A stretch of 64,000 bases of DNA from Sphingobium sp. EM0848 (GCF_013375555.1 NZ_JABXWB010000001.1:992001-1056000); one strand, 5' to 3'. Positions 9,870-18,633 are shown, counted from the first letter of the stretch. Notes: generated by a model not told the origin, from the sequence alone. Numbers and translations are program-made.

Positions 9870-10867
9870 GCGCGCTGGTTCGCAGCGTCGGCATTGCCGC
9901 GCCGGTGGCGCTGGCGGTCGCGACGGCGGTGCTCTGGCATCATGAGCCGCCGCGTCCGGCCATGAAGGCAAGGATCGTGGAGGCCGCTTCGCCGATTCCG
10001 CGCCAATATCTGGCGCTGGTGGCCATGACGGAACAGGCCGATCCTGCCGCGGAAGGGGGCGCCGTGGAAGGAGATAGGGCGCGGGAACAAAATCAGCGCC
10101 TCGGCTTTGCCGGTGGCACTATCAGCGCGGCCAAGCCTTTCCGCGCCCTGGCGACGGCGGGTGAGGATCATGACCGCGCGCTCCAGTGCCTGACGCAGGC
10201 CGTTTATTATGAAGCCGCCCGTGAACCCGAAAGCGGCCAGCGCGCCGTCGCGCAGGTGGTGCTGAACCGGGTGCGCCATCCCGCCTTTGCCAAGACGGTC
10301 TGCGGCGTCGTCTATCAGCGCTTCGATGCGTCGGTGTGCCAGTTCAGCTTCGTCTGCGACGGTTCGCTCGCGCGCCATCCGTTGCCGGACCTGTGGAACC
10401 GGGCGAAGCGGATCGCCGCCGATGCGCTCAATGGCCGGGTCGAAAGGGATGTCGGCACCGCGACCCATTATCATGCCGATTATGTCTTCCCGCGCTGGGC
10501 GCCGCATCTGGCGAAACTGGCCCAGATCGGCGCGCATATCTTCTATCGCTGGCCGGGCGGCTGGGGTCTGCCGGGCGCGTTCACCGGGCGCTATGCGGGT
10601 GGTGAACATATTCCGGCCTTCGACGCATCGCGCTTCGCCGCCGTGCCAGAGCCGGTCGTCGACTATCCGCCGGTAGCGGCTCTGCCGGAAAGGCGGGCGA
10701 CCAATGATGTCGGGGGCCGCATGGACCCGACCAAGGGGTGGAAGCTCTCCATTCCCGATCCCGCACAAAGCGGCGGCGCGCTCAGCGAGATGCTTGCGCG
10801 CCAGCAGAAGGCCGCGCCGGTGACGCTGGCGGCCGACGACCATCATATTCAAGGGGTGCAACCATGA
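9866..10867 (+). CDS. SleB/CwlJ-type cell-wall hydrolase embedded in the secretion operon
   Basis: 333 aa. An N-terminal signal/anchor (about 8-24, VGIAAPVALAVATAVLW) is followed by a linker and a Hydrolase_2 domain from about residue 103: ALQCLTQAVYYEAARE with the family's Glu-rich YYEAARE, then GQRAVAQVVLNRVRHP and VCQFSF. The C-terminal ~100 residues are Pro-rich and not recognised. The family cleaves peptidoglycan. It overlaps the ABC exporter by ATGA at its start and the adaptor gene by ATGA at its end, so all three are probably translated together. That placement suggests local opening of the wall for the secretion conduit or adhesin; this is inference. Confidence 0.87.
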   Translation: MSALVRSVGIAAPVALAVATAVLWHHEPPRPAMKARIVEAASPIPRQYLALVAMTEQADPAAEGGAVEGDRAREQNQRLGFAGGTISAAKPFRALATAGEDHDRALQCLTQAVYYEAAREPESGQRAVAQVVLNRVRHPAFAKTVCGVVYQRFDASVCQFSFVCDGSLARHPLPDLWNRAKRIAADALNGRVERDVGTATHYHADYVFPRWAPHLAKLAQIGAHIFYRWPGGWGLPGAFTGRYAGGEHIPAFDASRFAAVPEPVVDYPPVAALPERRATNDVGGRMDPTKGWKLSIPDPAQSGGALSEMLARQQKAAPVTLAADDHHIQGVQP

Positions 10868-12153
10868 TTTCGCGCTGGATAGGCTGGCTGCGGGGGCAAC
10901 CGGGCAACAAGCAGGTGATCCTCTACAGCGGCGGCGGCATGCTGGTTTTCCTGATGTGGGCCAGCCTGGCGCCGGTGGATGAAGTGACGCATGGGCAGGG
11001 CAAGGTGATCCCGTCCAGCAAGGCGCAGGTCATCCAGAGCGCGGAGCCGACCACCATCGAGGAAATCCTCGTCCGGTCGGGGCAGAAGGTGAGCAAGGGG
11101 CAATTGCTGGTGCGGCTGGACGACGCCATCATGGCGTCGGAACTGGGGCAGCTTCAGGCGGAGACGCGTTCGTTGACGGCGCGGGCTGGCCGGCTGGAGA
11201 AGGAAGGCACCGGCGCGGGCGCGATCTGCGCGGCGGGGGCCGATGGCCGGATCGCGCCCGAATGTCAGCAGGAGCAGGCGTTGGCGCAGGTGCGCGAGTC
11301 AGCGCTGCGCAGCAAGCAGGATGCGCTCGCCGCACAAGTCGACCAGCGCCGCCGCGAACTGGGCGAGGCGCAGGCGACCATCGACAGCCTGGGCGGCAGC
11401 GTCAGCCTTGCGCGCAAGCGGGTGGAGATGCTGGAACCGCTGGCCGCCAAGTCGATCGTCCCGCAGACCGAATTGCTCGATGCCCGGCGCGAACTTGTGG
11501 ATGCGCAGGGACGGCTGAACGCGGCGCAGCAGCAGGCGTCGCGGGCCTCCGCGGCGATCCGCGAGGCGCAGGCGCAATTGTCCGAGGCGAATTACCAGTT
11601 CCGGCAGGATGCGCTGAACGAACGCAGCCAGTTGGAAGCCAAGATTGCCGTTAACAGCGAGTCTCTTCGGGGCGCAAAAGGACGGGCGCAGCGGGCGGAG
11701 ATCCGCTCGCCCGTCGACGGTGTGGTGAATGATGTGCAGGTCACGACCATCGGCGGCTATGTCAGTCCCGGACAGAAGATCATGCAGGTCGTTCCCGTGG
11801 GCGAGAAACTGCTGGTCGAGGCGCGGGTGAAGCCCAATGACATCGCCTTCATCAAGACCGGCGACCGCGCGGTGGTGAAGGTGACGGCCTATGATTTCTC
11901 CATCTATGGCGGCCTGACCGGGACCGTGCAGCAGGTTTCGGCCGACAGCGTCTATGATGAAGCGACGCGGGAGGCCTATTTTACCGTGGTGGTGGAGACG
12001 GATCGTGCCTGGCTCGGTTCGGGTGCGCACAAGCTGCCCATCACGCCGGGCATGGTGTGCGACGTGGAAATCCTGACGGGGCGCAAGTCCGTGCTGGCCT
12101 ATCTCCTGAAGCCGATCATGAAGGCGCGGACAGAGGCGCTCCGCGAACGATAA
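10864..12153 (+). CDS. HlyD-family membrane-fusion protein (LapC-like) of the type I system
   Basis: 429 aa. ATG 10864 overlaps the hydrolase stop (ATGA). The frame is open further upstream, but that stretch lies inside the hydrolase gene. A short cytosolic N-terminus is followed by one membrane helix (about 20-42), a biotinyl/lipoyl-like strand pair (GQGKVIPSSKAQVIQS), a long periplasmic coiled coil (about 100-270) and the RSPVDGVVNDVQVTTIGGYV hybrid motif. HlyD proteins bridge the ABC exporter to the TolC-like channel. It is the last gene of the + strand cluster, 3 bp from the end of the convergent LapG-like gene. Confidence 0.93.
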   Translation: MISRWIGWLRGQPGNKQVILYSGGGMLVFLMWASLAPVDEVTHGQGKVIPSSKAQVIQSAEPTTIEEILVRSGQKVSKGQLLVRLDDAIMASELGQLQAETRSLTARAGRLEKEGTGAGAICAAGADGRIAPECQQEQALAQVRESALRSKQDALAAQVDQRRRELGEAQATIDSLGGSVSLARKRVEMLEPLAAKSIVPQTELLDARRELVDAQGRLNAAQQQASRASAAIREAQAQLSEANYQFRQDALNERSQLEAKIAVNSESLRGAKGRAQRAEIRSPVDGVVNDVQVTTIGGYVSPGQKIMQVVPVGEKLLVEARVKPNDIAFIKTGDRAVVKVTAYDFSIYGGLTGTVQQVSADSVYDEATREAYFTVVVETDRAWLGSGAHKLPITPGMVCDVEILTGRKSVLAYLLKPIMKARTEALRER

Positions 12154-12156
12154 GCG

Positions 12157-13158
12157 TCAGCGGGCCGCGAACTGTACGGGCTGTGGCGTTGTGACCCGAT
12201 AACCATGGGTCCAGCGGCCAAAGGCATTGAAGCTCATGATCGGCCGATAGTCGCTGACGCTGGAGGAAGGCAGAACCCGGTCGGTCATATTGTCGAGGAT
12301 CATCAGCTCTTCGCCGATCCGCACCGCCAGCACGGCATGATCCGCGCGCCGCGCCAGATCGCGGGCGATGACCAGGAACATGGCGTGCCGGTCGAAGCCC
12401 GCCGCCTCCAGCAGCGTCATCTTGGCGATGGCATAATCCTCGCAATCGCCCGTGCCGCTTTGCAGCGTCCGTGCAGCGGAAGCCCAATCGTCGCCGCCCG
12501 CCCGGTCATCGACGAAGCGCAGGCGCCGGTTGACCCAACTGTTGATCATCTCGACCTGTTGCTGACCCGATGAACCGCGAGCGGCGGTGACGATAGCGCT
12601 CCAGACACCCTTGCCGGGCAGCGCCGTCGAAACGGAGGCCCATTTGCGATCCAGCAGGCTGTGGGAAATCGGCATGGCTACCGAGCCGAACACATCGGGC
12701 TGACCGTTACGCGGCAGGGGCTGGCCCGAGAGCGCGGGAATTGGGCGGGCCGGCATGACGAAGCTGTTGGCCTGCGGGATCGCCGTCGCCGTGGGGGCGG
12801 ACAGGAAATCGCGCATGAAGCCCGGCACCAGTTCCGGCTGGCGGTAGCTGGTTATGGAGAGTTGGACGCCCTGCAACTGCCAGCCTGGGAGCTTGCCGAA
12901 GACGTCGCTGAACCGCCGGTCGTTGACGATGGCATCCGGTGCGGCGGGCTGCATTACCCAGTTGGGCTGCATGTTTCCGCCCTGCTGCGCGCTGATCGCC
13001 GCCAGACGGCTCATGCCGCCGGCCAGCAGATTGGCGGAAATGCGATCGACGGGCGCGTAGGCCGTTTCCGCCATGGCATGGCCGCCGCCAGCCATGGCGA
13101 GCAGGGCAGGCGCGGCGCGATAAGCGGCAAGACGAAGGAGCGGGGCGAAGCCTGACAT
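12157..13158 (-). CDS. LapG-like periplasmic cysteine protease (BTLCP/DUF920)
   Basis: 333 aa with an N-terminal signal-like segment (AAPALLAMAGGGHAMA). The BTLCP fold occupies about 165-333. The expected catalytic triad is present: Cys239 in TGDCEDYA, His274 in ADHAVLAV and Asp289 in MILDN. Known LapG proteases clip the adhesin N-terminus to release it and are held in check by c-di-GMP-bound LapD. Here it is convergent to the secretion genes. No LapD-like HAMP/GGDEF/EAL membrane receptor is in the window, and the adhesin's cleavage region is off the left edge, so the protease-substrate link is inferred from synteny. Confidence 0.88.
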   Translation of the reverse strand: MSGFAPLLRLAAYRAAPALLAMAGGGHAMAETAYAPVDRISANLLAGGMSRLAAISAQQGGNMQPNWVMQPAAPDAIVNDRRFSDVFGKLPGWQLQGVQLSITSYRQPELVPGFMRDFLSAPTATAIPQANSFVMPARPIPALSGQPLPRNGQPDVFGSVAMPISHSLLDRKWASVSTALPGKGVWSAIVTAARGSSGQQQVEMINSWVNRRLRFVDDRAGGDDWASAARTLQSGTGDCEDYAIAKMTLLEAAGFDRHAMFLVIARDLARRADHAVLAVRIGEELMILDNMTDRVLPSSSVSDYRPIMSFNAFGRWTHGYRVTTPQPVQFAAR

Positions 13159-13240
13159 GCTTGCCCGTATCGCGCCAAAGATTGAACATCCGGTGCGCCG
13201 TGCTGGTTAACGCGGCGGTAGGTATGAATTGCGAAAGAGG

Positions 13241-15217
13241 TCAGGCGTCGATGGTTTCTTCATCGACGTTCGCGGCATTTTCCTGAATGAAGGCAAAGCG
13301 ATGCGCCGGGTTGGTGCCCATCAGTCGATCGACCAGTTCGCGCACCTGCTGCCGGTCCTCGACATCATCGGGCAGGGTCACGCGGATCAGACTGCGGGTT
13401 TTCGGGTCCATGGTCGTTTCGCGCAACTGGCCCGGATTCATCTCGCCCAGCCCCTTGAAGCGGCTGACCTCGACCTTCTTGCCCTTGAACTCCTTGCGCA
13501 GAATCTGCTCGCGATGCGCATCGTCCTTGGCATAGAGGCTCTTGCCTCCCGCGACGAGCCGATAGAGCGGCGGTTGCGCCAGATAGAGATGGCCCCGCCG
13601 CACCAGTTCCGACATCTCCTGGAAGAAGAAGGTCATCAGCAACGTCGCGATATGCGCGCCGTCCACGTCCGCGTCGGTCATGATGACGATGCGTTCGTAG
13701 CGCAGGTTATCGGGATTGCAGTCCTTGCGCGTGCCGCAGCCCAGCGCCAGGATCATGTCGGCAATCTCCTGATTGGCGAGGATCTTGGCGGTGTTGGCCG
13801 ATGCCACGTTCAGGATCTTGCCGCGCAGGGGCAGGATCGCCTGCGTCTTGCGGTCGCGCGCCTGCTTGGCGGAGCCGCCTGCGGAGTCGCCTTCCACCAG
13901 GAAGATTTCCGCGCCCTCTGGGTCGTCGTTCGAACAGTCGGTCAGCTTGCCGGGCAGGCGCAGCTTGCGCGCGCTGGTGGCGGTCTTGCGCTTGACCTCC
14001 TTCTCCTGCTTGCGCTTCAGCCGCTCGTCCATCCGGTCGAGCACATAGGCGAGCAGCGCCTTGCCGCGCTCCATATGGTCCGACAGATAATGATCGAAAT
14101 GGTCGCGCACGGCGTTCTCGACCAGTCGCGCGGCTTCGGGGCTGGTGAGCCGGTCCTTGGTCTGGCTCTGGAACTGCGGGTCGCGGACGAAGACCGACAG
14201 CATGATCTCCGAAGAGGTCACGATGTCGTCGGCGGTGATGTCCTTCGCCTTCTTCTGCCCAACCAGATCACCAAAGGCGCGTATGCCCTTCACGAGAGCC
14301 GCGCGCAGGCCGGTTTCATGGGTGCCGCCATCGGGGGTCGGGATGGTGTTGCAATACCAGGAGTAGGACCCATCCGACCAGAGCGGCCAGGCGACCGCCC
14401 ATTCGACCCGGCCCGCGGAGTCCGGAAAATCCTGACTGCCGGAGAAAAAGGCGCTGGTCGCGCATTCGCGGTCGCCGACCTGTTCCTTCAGGTGATCGGC
14501 CAGACCGCCGGGAAACTGGAACACCGCCTCGGGCGGGGTATCGTCGGTGATGAGTTCCGGCGCGCATTTCCAGCGGATTTCAACGCCAGCGAACAGATAG
14601 GCTTTCGACCGTGCCAGCCGGTAAAGGCGGGAGGGCTTGAACTTCTGCTCCCCGAAAATCTCATGGTCGGGGATGAAACTGACCGAGGTGCCACGCCGAT
14701 TGGGCGCCGCGCCGACCTTCTCCAACTCGCTGGTCGGCAGGCCCTGGGCGAAGCTCTGGCGGAACAGTTCCTTGTTGCGCGCAACCTCCACCACGGTGAC
14801 GATCGACAGCGCGTTCACCACGCTGATGCCCACGCCATGCAGGCCGCCCGAGGTGGCATAGGCCTTGCCCTCGAACTTGCCGCCCGAATGGAGCGTGGTG
14901 AGGATCACCTCCAGCGCTGACTTGCCGGGGAATTTCGGGTGCGGATCGACCGGAATGCCGCGGCCATTGTCCGTGATGGTGAGCCTGTTGCCAGCCTCCA
15001 GCGTCACCTCGATCCGGGTGGCGTGACCGGCGACCGCCTCGTCCATGCTGTTGTCCAGCACTTCGGAGGCGAGATGGTGCAGCGCCCGTTCATCGGTGCC
15101 GCCGATATACATGCCGGGGCGGCGGCGCACCGGCTCCAGGCCTTCCAGCACCTCGATGGTGGAGGCATCATATTGCGGCGCGGCGGAGGTGTTGGCGGCG
15201 AACAGGTCTTCGGACAT
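13241..15217 (-). CDS. parE: DNA topoisomerase IV subunit B
   Basis: 658 aa, usual ParE length. It has the GHKL ATPase region (TITDNGRGIPVDPHPKFPGK, GGLHGVG), a transducer domain and a TOPRIM domain with FLVEGDSAGGSAKQARDR and TDADVDGAHI. ParE binds ATP and works with ParC to unlink daughter chromosomes. The partner parC lies at 33365-35665, about 18 kb away. ParE is preferred over GyrB because of the length (GyrB is about 800 aa) and the YDASTIEVLEGLEPVRRRPG opening. A long antisense open frame inside it is a codon-bias shadow. Confidence 0.96.
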   Translation of the reverse strand: MSEDLFAANTSAAPQYDASTIEVLEGLEPVRRRPGMYIGGTDERALHHLASEVLDNSMDEAVAGHATRIEVTLEAGNRLTITDNGRGIPVDPHPKFPGKSALEVILTTLHSGGKFEGKAYATSGGLHGVGISVVNALSIVTVVEVARNKELFRQSFAQGLPTSELEKVGAAPNRRGTSVSFIPDHEIFGEQKFKPSRLYRLARSKAYLFAGVEIRWKCAPELITDDTPPEAVFQFPGGLADHLKEQVGDRECATSAFFSGSQDFPDSAGRVEWAVAWPLWSDGSYSWYCNTIPTPDGGTHETGLRAALVKGIRAFGDLVGQKKAKDITADDIVTSSEIMLSVFVRDPQFQSQTKDRLTSPEAARLVENAVRDHFDHYLSDHMERGKALLAYVLDRMDERLKRKQEKEVKRKTATSARKLRLPGKLTDCSNDDPEGAEIFLVEGDSAGGSAKQARDRKTQAILPLRGKILNVASANTAKILANQEIADMILALGCGTRKDCNPDNLRYERIVIMTDADVDGAHIATLLMTFFFQEMSELVRRGHLYLAQPPLYRLVAGGKSLYAKDDAHREQILRKEFKGKKVEVSRFKGLGEMNPGQLRETTMDPKTRSLIRVTLPDDVEDRQQVRELVDRLMGTNPAHRFAFIQENAANVDEETIDA

Positions 15218-15332
15218 GGCGACAAGCTATAAGGGAGAGCGCGCCGGGTGCAAGCGGGGGATCATCAGGGCAGGGGATCGCATGGCGCGTTTCAGAGCGG
15301 TTTCGCCCGGCCTTCAGGCCTTCGGCCATGAA

Positions 15333-15362
15333 AAAGGGCCGCTCCTGATGGGGCGGCCCTTT
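15333..15362 (-). terminator. Rho-independent terminator after gcrA
   Basis: A perfect 10-bp stem AAAGGGCCGC (15333-15342) / GCGGCCCTTT (15353-15362) with a 10-nt loop. Read on the minus strand it is followed by five T residues, and it starts 14 bp past the gcrA stop. Confidence 0.8.
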
Positions 15363-15376
15363 GCCATTTTCGATGG

Positions 15377-16054
15377 TCAGCGAACGCGCGGCCCGCCAAA
15401 GGGCAGCGGCGGCGGCGGGCGGCGGGTGCCGCGCGGAAGCTGTGCCTGATAGGCGCGGCCGCAATGTTCGACGCAATAGGGGAAGCCGGGGTTCACCGCT
15501 TCACCGCAGAAATGGAAGTCCGGCTCGCCCGGATGGCCCATCGGCCATTTGCAGATGCGCTCGGTCAGGTCCAGCAGGGTCGTCTTGCCGGCGATTTCCG
15601 GGCTGGGCTTGGCGGGCACCAGACGGCGCGGCGGCGCAGGCGGGATTGGCGCCTGCTGGTCGCCGGGACCCTGGCGCAGGAAGCCGCCGGGCCCGACGGA
15701 GATGATGCGCGGCTGCGGCTTGGGTGCTTCGGTTTCCGGGGCGGCCGCTACCGGAGCCGGCGCGGGCGCGACGGGGGGCGTGGGGCGAACCGGAGGGGGC
15801 GCGGCGTGATGCACCGGCGCGGCCGGCTTGGGCGCTTCCATTTCGGGCGCGGGCTTGCGCACGGGCGGTGCGACCTTCTTGGGCACTTCGTTGGCTTTTA
15901 CCGGGGAAGGACGCGATTGCAGGCCCAGGCGATGTGCCTTGCCGATAACCGCATTACGGCTGACTCCACCCAGTTCGTCCGCGATCTGGCTGGCGGTCAG
16001 GCCCTTTTCCCACATTGCCTTGAGCTGGTCGATACGCTCGTCGGTCCAGGACAA
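15377..16054 (-). CDS. gcrA: Cell-cycle regulator GcrA (TTG start)
   Basis: 225 aa. The N-terminal helix-turn-helix MSWTDERIDQLKAMWEKGL / ASQIADELGGVSRNAVIGKA matches GcrA, the alphaproteobacterial sigma70 co-activator that reads CcrM-methylated GANTC promoters. The middle (about 55-150) is a long Pro/Ala linker. The C-terminus has a Cys/His cluster (CKWPMGHPGEPDFHFCGEAV, CVEHCGRAY). The start is set at TTG 16054-16052 because the protein then begins MSWTDER like other GcrA proteins and AGGAG lies exactly 7 nt upstream. Longer starts would run through that ribosome-binding site. Confidence 0.93.
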   Translation of the reverse strand: MSWTDERIDQLKAMWEKGLTASQIADELGGVSRNAVIGKAHRLGLQSRPSPVKANEVPKKVAPPVRKPAPEMEAPKPAAPVHHAAPPPVRPTPPVAPAPAPVAAAPETEAPKPQPRIISVGPGGFLRQGPGDQQAPIPPAPPRRLVPAKPSPEIAGKTTLLDLTERICKWPMGHPGEPDFHFCGEAVNPGFPYCVEHCGRAYQAQLPRGTRRPPPPLPFGGPRVR

Positions 16055-16066
16055 TGAATGACTCCT
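16052..16066 (-). promoter_or_regulatory. gcrA ribosome-binding site and TTG start, with a GANTC site between
   Basis: On the minus strand AGGAG (16066-16062) and TTG (16054-16052) are separated by 7 nt. GACTC, a GANTC (CcrM) site, sits at 16060-16064 and overlaps the ribosome-binding site. Confidence 0.75.
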
Positions 16067-16082
16067 CAAAATCTTAGCATTC

Positions 16083-16125
16083 GCGCCCTATATGGGGGGC
16101 GCCTGCGCAGGTTCAAATCTGCGCA
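16083..16125. promoter_or_regulatory. Two adjacent inverted repeats between divergent gcrA and the ABC-2 permease
   Basis: GCGCCC (16083-16088) / GGGCGC (16097-16102) with an AT-rich centre, then TGCGCAG (16104-16110) / CTGCGCA (16119-16125) with an 8-nt centre. They lie in the 116-bp divergent intergenic region and could be operators for either gene. No binding protein is recognised. Confidence 0.4.
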
Positions 16126-16170
16126 CAACGCCCTTGCGGCACATCAGATGAGCCGATAGTCGATCTGTCC

Positions 16171-17034
16171 ATGAACAACCAGTCCAAAATTGCCCAATCT
16201 GCCAATGTGGGCTCCGCCTCGCAGCAGCCGCTTTTCCATGAGCCGGGCGAGCTGGTCATCCGCAATGTGAACTGGGCCGGGACTCGCGCGCTGTACCGTA
16301 AAGAGGTGCGCCGTTTCATGAAGGTGCAACTCCAGACCATCTGGGCGCCTGCTGTCACGACTCTGATGTTCCTGGTGATTTTCACCCTCGCTCTGGGTGG
16401 CGCGAACAAGCGGGTGCTGGGCGTGCCCTTCGCCGATTTCATCGCGCCGGGCCTGATGATCATGGGCATGATGAACAATGCCTTTGCGAACAGCAGCTTC
16501 TCTCTGCTCGCGGGCAAGATGCAGGGGACGCTGATCGATTATCTGATGCCGCCGCTGTCGGTCAGCGAATTGCTGCTGGCGCTGGTCGGCGCGGCAGTCA
16601 CGCGCGCTTTCTGCGTCGGGCTGGCATTGTGGGGTGCGATGGCGTTGTGGCCGGGCGTGCATGTGACCCCGGCGCATCCCTGGGCGATCCTGTGGTTCGG
16701 GCTGATGGGCGCGGGGCTGACGGCCTTTATCGGCGTGCTGACCTCCATCTGGGCGGAAAAGTTCGACCATGCCGCCGCCATCACCAATTTCGTGATCGGG
16801 CCGATGACCTTGCTGTCGGGGACCTTCTATTCCATCGACCGGCTCGCGCCCGTGTTCCGCGCGATCAGCCACGCCAACCCCTTCTTCTACGCTATTTCGG
16901 GCTTCCGCTACGGCTTCGTCGCGGCGGCTGACGGCGATGTCGTGGTGGGCAGCCTTGTGCTGCTGGGGCTGAATATCGCCCTTGGCCTGCTATGCTATAC
17001 GTTGCTCAAGCGTGGATGGAAGCTGAAGGCGTGA
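16171..17034 (+). CDS. ABC-2 type transporter permease
   Basis: 287 aa. A hydrophilic N-terminus (about 1-45) is followed by six predicted membrane segments, with VQLQTIWAPAVTTLMFLVIF the first and an ABC-2 signature-like NPFFYAISGFRYGF near the C-terminus. Such permeases pair with a separate ATPase to export lipids, polysaccharides or drugs. No ATPase gene is adjacent, so the partner must be encoded elsewhere or upstream in another transcript. Substrate unknown. A later in-frame ATG is possible because the site before 16171 is weak. Confidence 0.85.
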   Translation: MNNQSKIAQSANVGSASQQPLFHEPGELVIRNVNWAGTRALYRKEVRRFMKVQLQTIWAPAVTTLMFLVIFTLALGGANKRVLGVPFADFIAPGLMIMGMMNNAFANSSFSLLAGKMQGTLIDYLMPPLSVSELLLALVGAAVTRAFCVGLALWGAMALWPGVHVTPAHPWAILWFGLMGAGLTAFIGVLTSIWAEKFDHAAAITNFVIGPMTLLSGTFYSIDRLAPVFRAISHANPFFYAISGFRYGFVAAADGDVVVGSLVLLGLNIALGLLCYTLLKRGWKLKA

Positions 17035-17160
17035 TCAGGTCAATCCCGCGATAACAGGCACGACTTGCGTCAGCGCGAACAGAGCGACAGCCGCAATTAT
17101 CCAATGATGCAGCCGGGGAAGGGCGCGTTCGGCGCGCCCTTCCAATGGTTTCAACAGCAT
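17035..17160 (-). CDS. 41-aa single-helix membrane microprotein coupled to ugd
   Basis: The ATG (17160-17158) shares its A with the ugd stop (TGATG), the classic coupling geometry. The product has a basic amphipathic N-terminus (MLLKPLEGRAERALPRLHHW) and one transmembrane helix (IIAAVALFALTQVVPVIAGL). The stop abuts the convergent permease stop with no gap. It is not a family I recognise. A membrane role linked to UDP-glucuronate use or exopolysaccharide assembly is only inferred from coupling. A chance ORF is possible, but the overlap, the clean helix and the exact fit between two genes favour a real gene. Confidence 0.6.
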   Translation of the reverse strand: MLLKPLEGRAERALPRLHHWIIAAVALFALTQVVPVIAGLT

Positions 17161-18479
17161 CAGGCCTCGATGCCCGCGCTGCCGATGCGGGTGAGCGAAA
17201 AACCCGCCGCTTCGACCTCCGCCCGCGGATAGATGTTGCGCAGGTCGACCAGTACGGGCTTGTTCATGGAAGCAGCCAAGCGCTTCAGGTCCAGCGCCCG
17301 GAACGCATCCCATTCCGTCACCAACACCAGCGCGTCGGCGCCCTCGGCAGCCGAATAGGCATCCTTCGCCATGGTCACGCCCGCCATCATCGGCGCGGCG
17401 ACCTCCATCCCCTCCGGGTCATAGGCGACGATCTTCGCGCCCGCATCCTCCAGCGCCTGGACGATGGCAAGGCTCGGCGCGTCGCGCATGTCGTCGGTGT
17501 TAGGCTTGAAGGTCAGACCCAGAAGCGCGACCGTCCGGCCCCGCGCGTCGCCGCCCAGCGCCTTCACGATCTTGCGTCCCATGGCCCGCTTGCGCAGGTC
17601 GTTCACCTGCACCACCGTCTCGACGATGCGGATCGGGGCTTCATAATCCTGCCCGGTCTTGACCAGCGCGAGCGTGTCCTTGGGGAAGCAGGAGCCGCCA
17701 TAGCCCGGCCCGGCATGCAGGAATTTCGACCCGATGCGGTTGTCGAGGCCGATGCCGCGCGACACGTCCTGCACTTCGGCGCCGACGGCTTCGCACAGGT
17801 CCGCCATTTCGTTGATGAAGGTGATCTTGGTCGCCAGGAAGGCGTTGGCGGCATATTTGATCAGTTCCGCCGTGCGTCGCCCGGTGAACATCAGCGGCGC
17901 CTGATTGAGGTTCAGCGGGCGGTAGATCTGCGTCATCACGGCAATGGCGCGCTCGCTGCCGGTGGTGCCGACGACGACGCGGTCGGGACGCTTGAAATCG
18001 CCGATGGCCGCGCCTTCGCGCAGGAATTCGGGATTGGACACGACCTCTATGTCAAGATCGGGGCGGACTTCCCTGACGATGCGCTCCACTTCATCGCCGG
18101 TGCCGACCGGCACGGTGGACTTGGTGACGATCACGGTCGGCCCGTCCAGCGATTCCGCGATTTCCTTCGCGGCGGCATAGACATAGCTCAGGTCCGCATG
18201 GCCGTCGCCCCGGCGCGACGGTGTGCCGACGGCGATGAAGATCGCATCCGCGCCCTTCACGCCCTGCGCCAGATCGGTGGTGAAGGTCAGCCGTCCGGCC
18301 GAGGCGTTGCTGCCGACGAGATGGTCGAGGCCGGGTTCAAAGATCGGCATCCGCCCGGATTCGATCGCGGCGATCTTGCCCGCATCCTTGTCCACGCACA
18401 CCACGTCATGCCCGAAATCGGCAAAGCAGGCGCCTGACACCAGCCCGACATAGCCCGTGCCGATCATCGTGATCTTCAT
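17160..18479 (-). CDS. ugd: UDP-glucose 6-dehydrogenase
   Basis: 439 aa. It has an N-terminal Rossmann motif (GTGYVGLVSGACFADFG), the catalytic Cys264 in GYGGSCFPKDTLAL and the C-terminal UDP-binding domain (LLGLTFKPNTDDMRDAPS). The enzyme makes UDP-glucuronate from UDP-glucose with 2 NAD+, a precursor for acidic exopolysaccharides and glycosphingolipids. It is divergent from wecB and next to an exopolysaccharide set, which fits that role. It is distinct from the WecC-type dehydrogenase at 19857-21152. Confidence 0.95.
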   Translation of the reverse strand: MKITMIGTGYVGLVSGACFADFGHDVVCVDKDAGKIAAIESGRMPIFEPGLDHLVGSNASAGRLTFTTDLAQGVKGADAIFIAVGTPSRRGDGHADLSYVYAAAKEIAESLDGPTVIVTKSTVPVGTGDEVERIVREVRPDLDIEVVSNPEFLREGAAIGDFKRPDRVVVGTTGSERAIAVMTQIYRPLNLNQAPLMFTGRRTAELIKYAANAFLATKITFINEMADLCEAVGAEVQDVSRGIGLDNRIGSKFLHAGPGYGGSCFPKDTLALVKTGQDYEAPIRIVETVVQVNDLRKRAMGRKIVKALGGDARGRTVALLGLTFKPNTDDMRDAPSLAIVQALEDAGAKIVAYDPEGMEVAAPMMAGVTMAKDAYSAAEGADALVLVTEWDAFRALDLKRLAASMNKPVLVDLRNIYPRAEVEAAGFSLTRIGSAGIEA

Positions 18480-18633
18480 AAAGTAACTCAGCCCTTTGTT
18501 GGGGAAGATGGTGCGCGGCCTCTAGCACAGGTCGCTGCGCCTGCGAAAGCACGCGTCTGGAGTAGCCCTGTTCAGAGGATGGTTACCATTTTCTGTCAGG
18601 CACTTACCCATTATAGCGGCTTGCGAAGGGGAA

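Noticed and set aside
13229..14920. 563-codon + strand frame within parE
   Set aside because: Entirely antisense to an unmistakable parE, with no recognisable domain.
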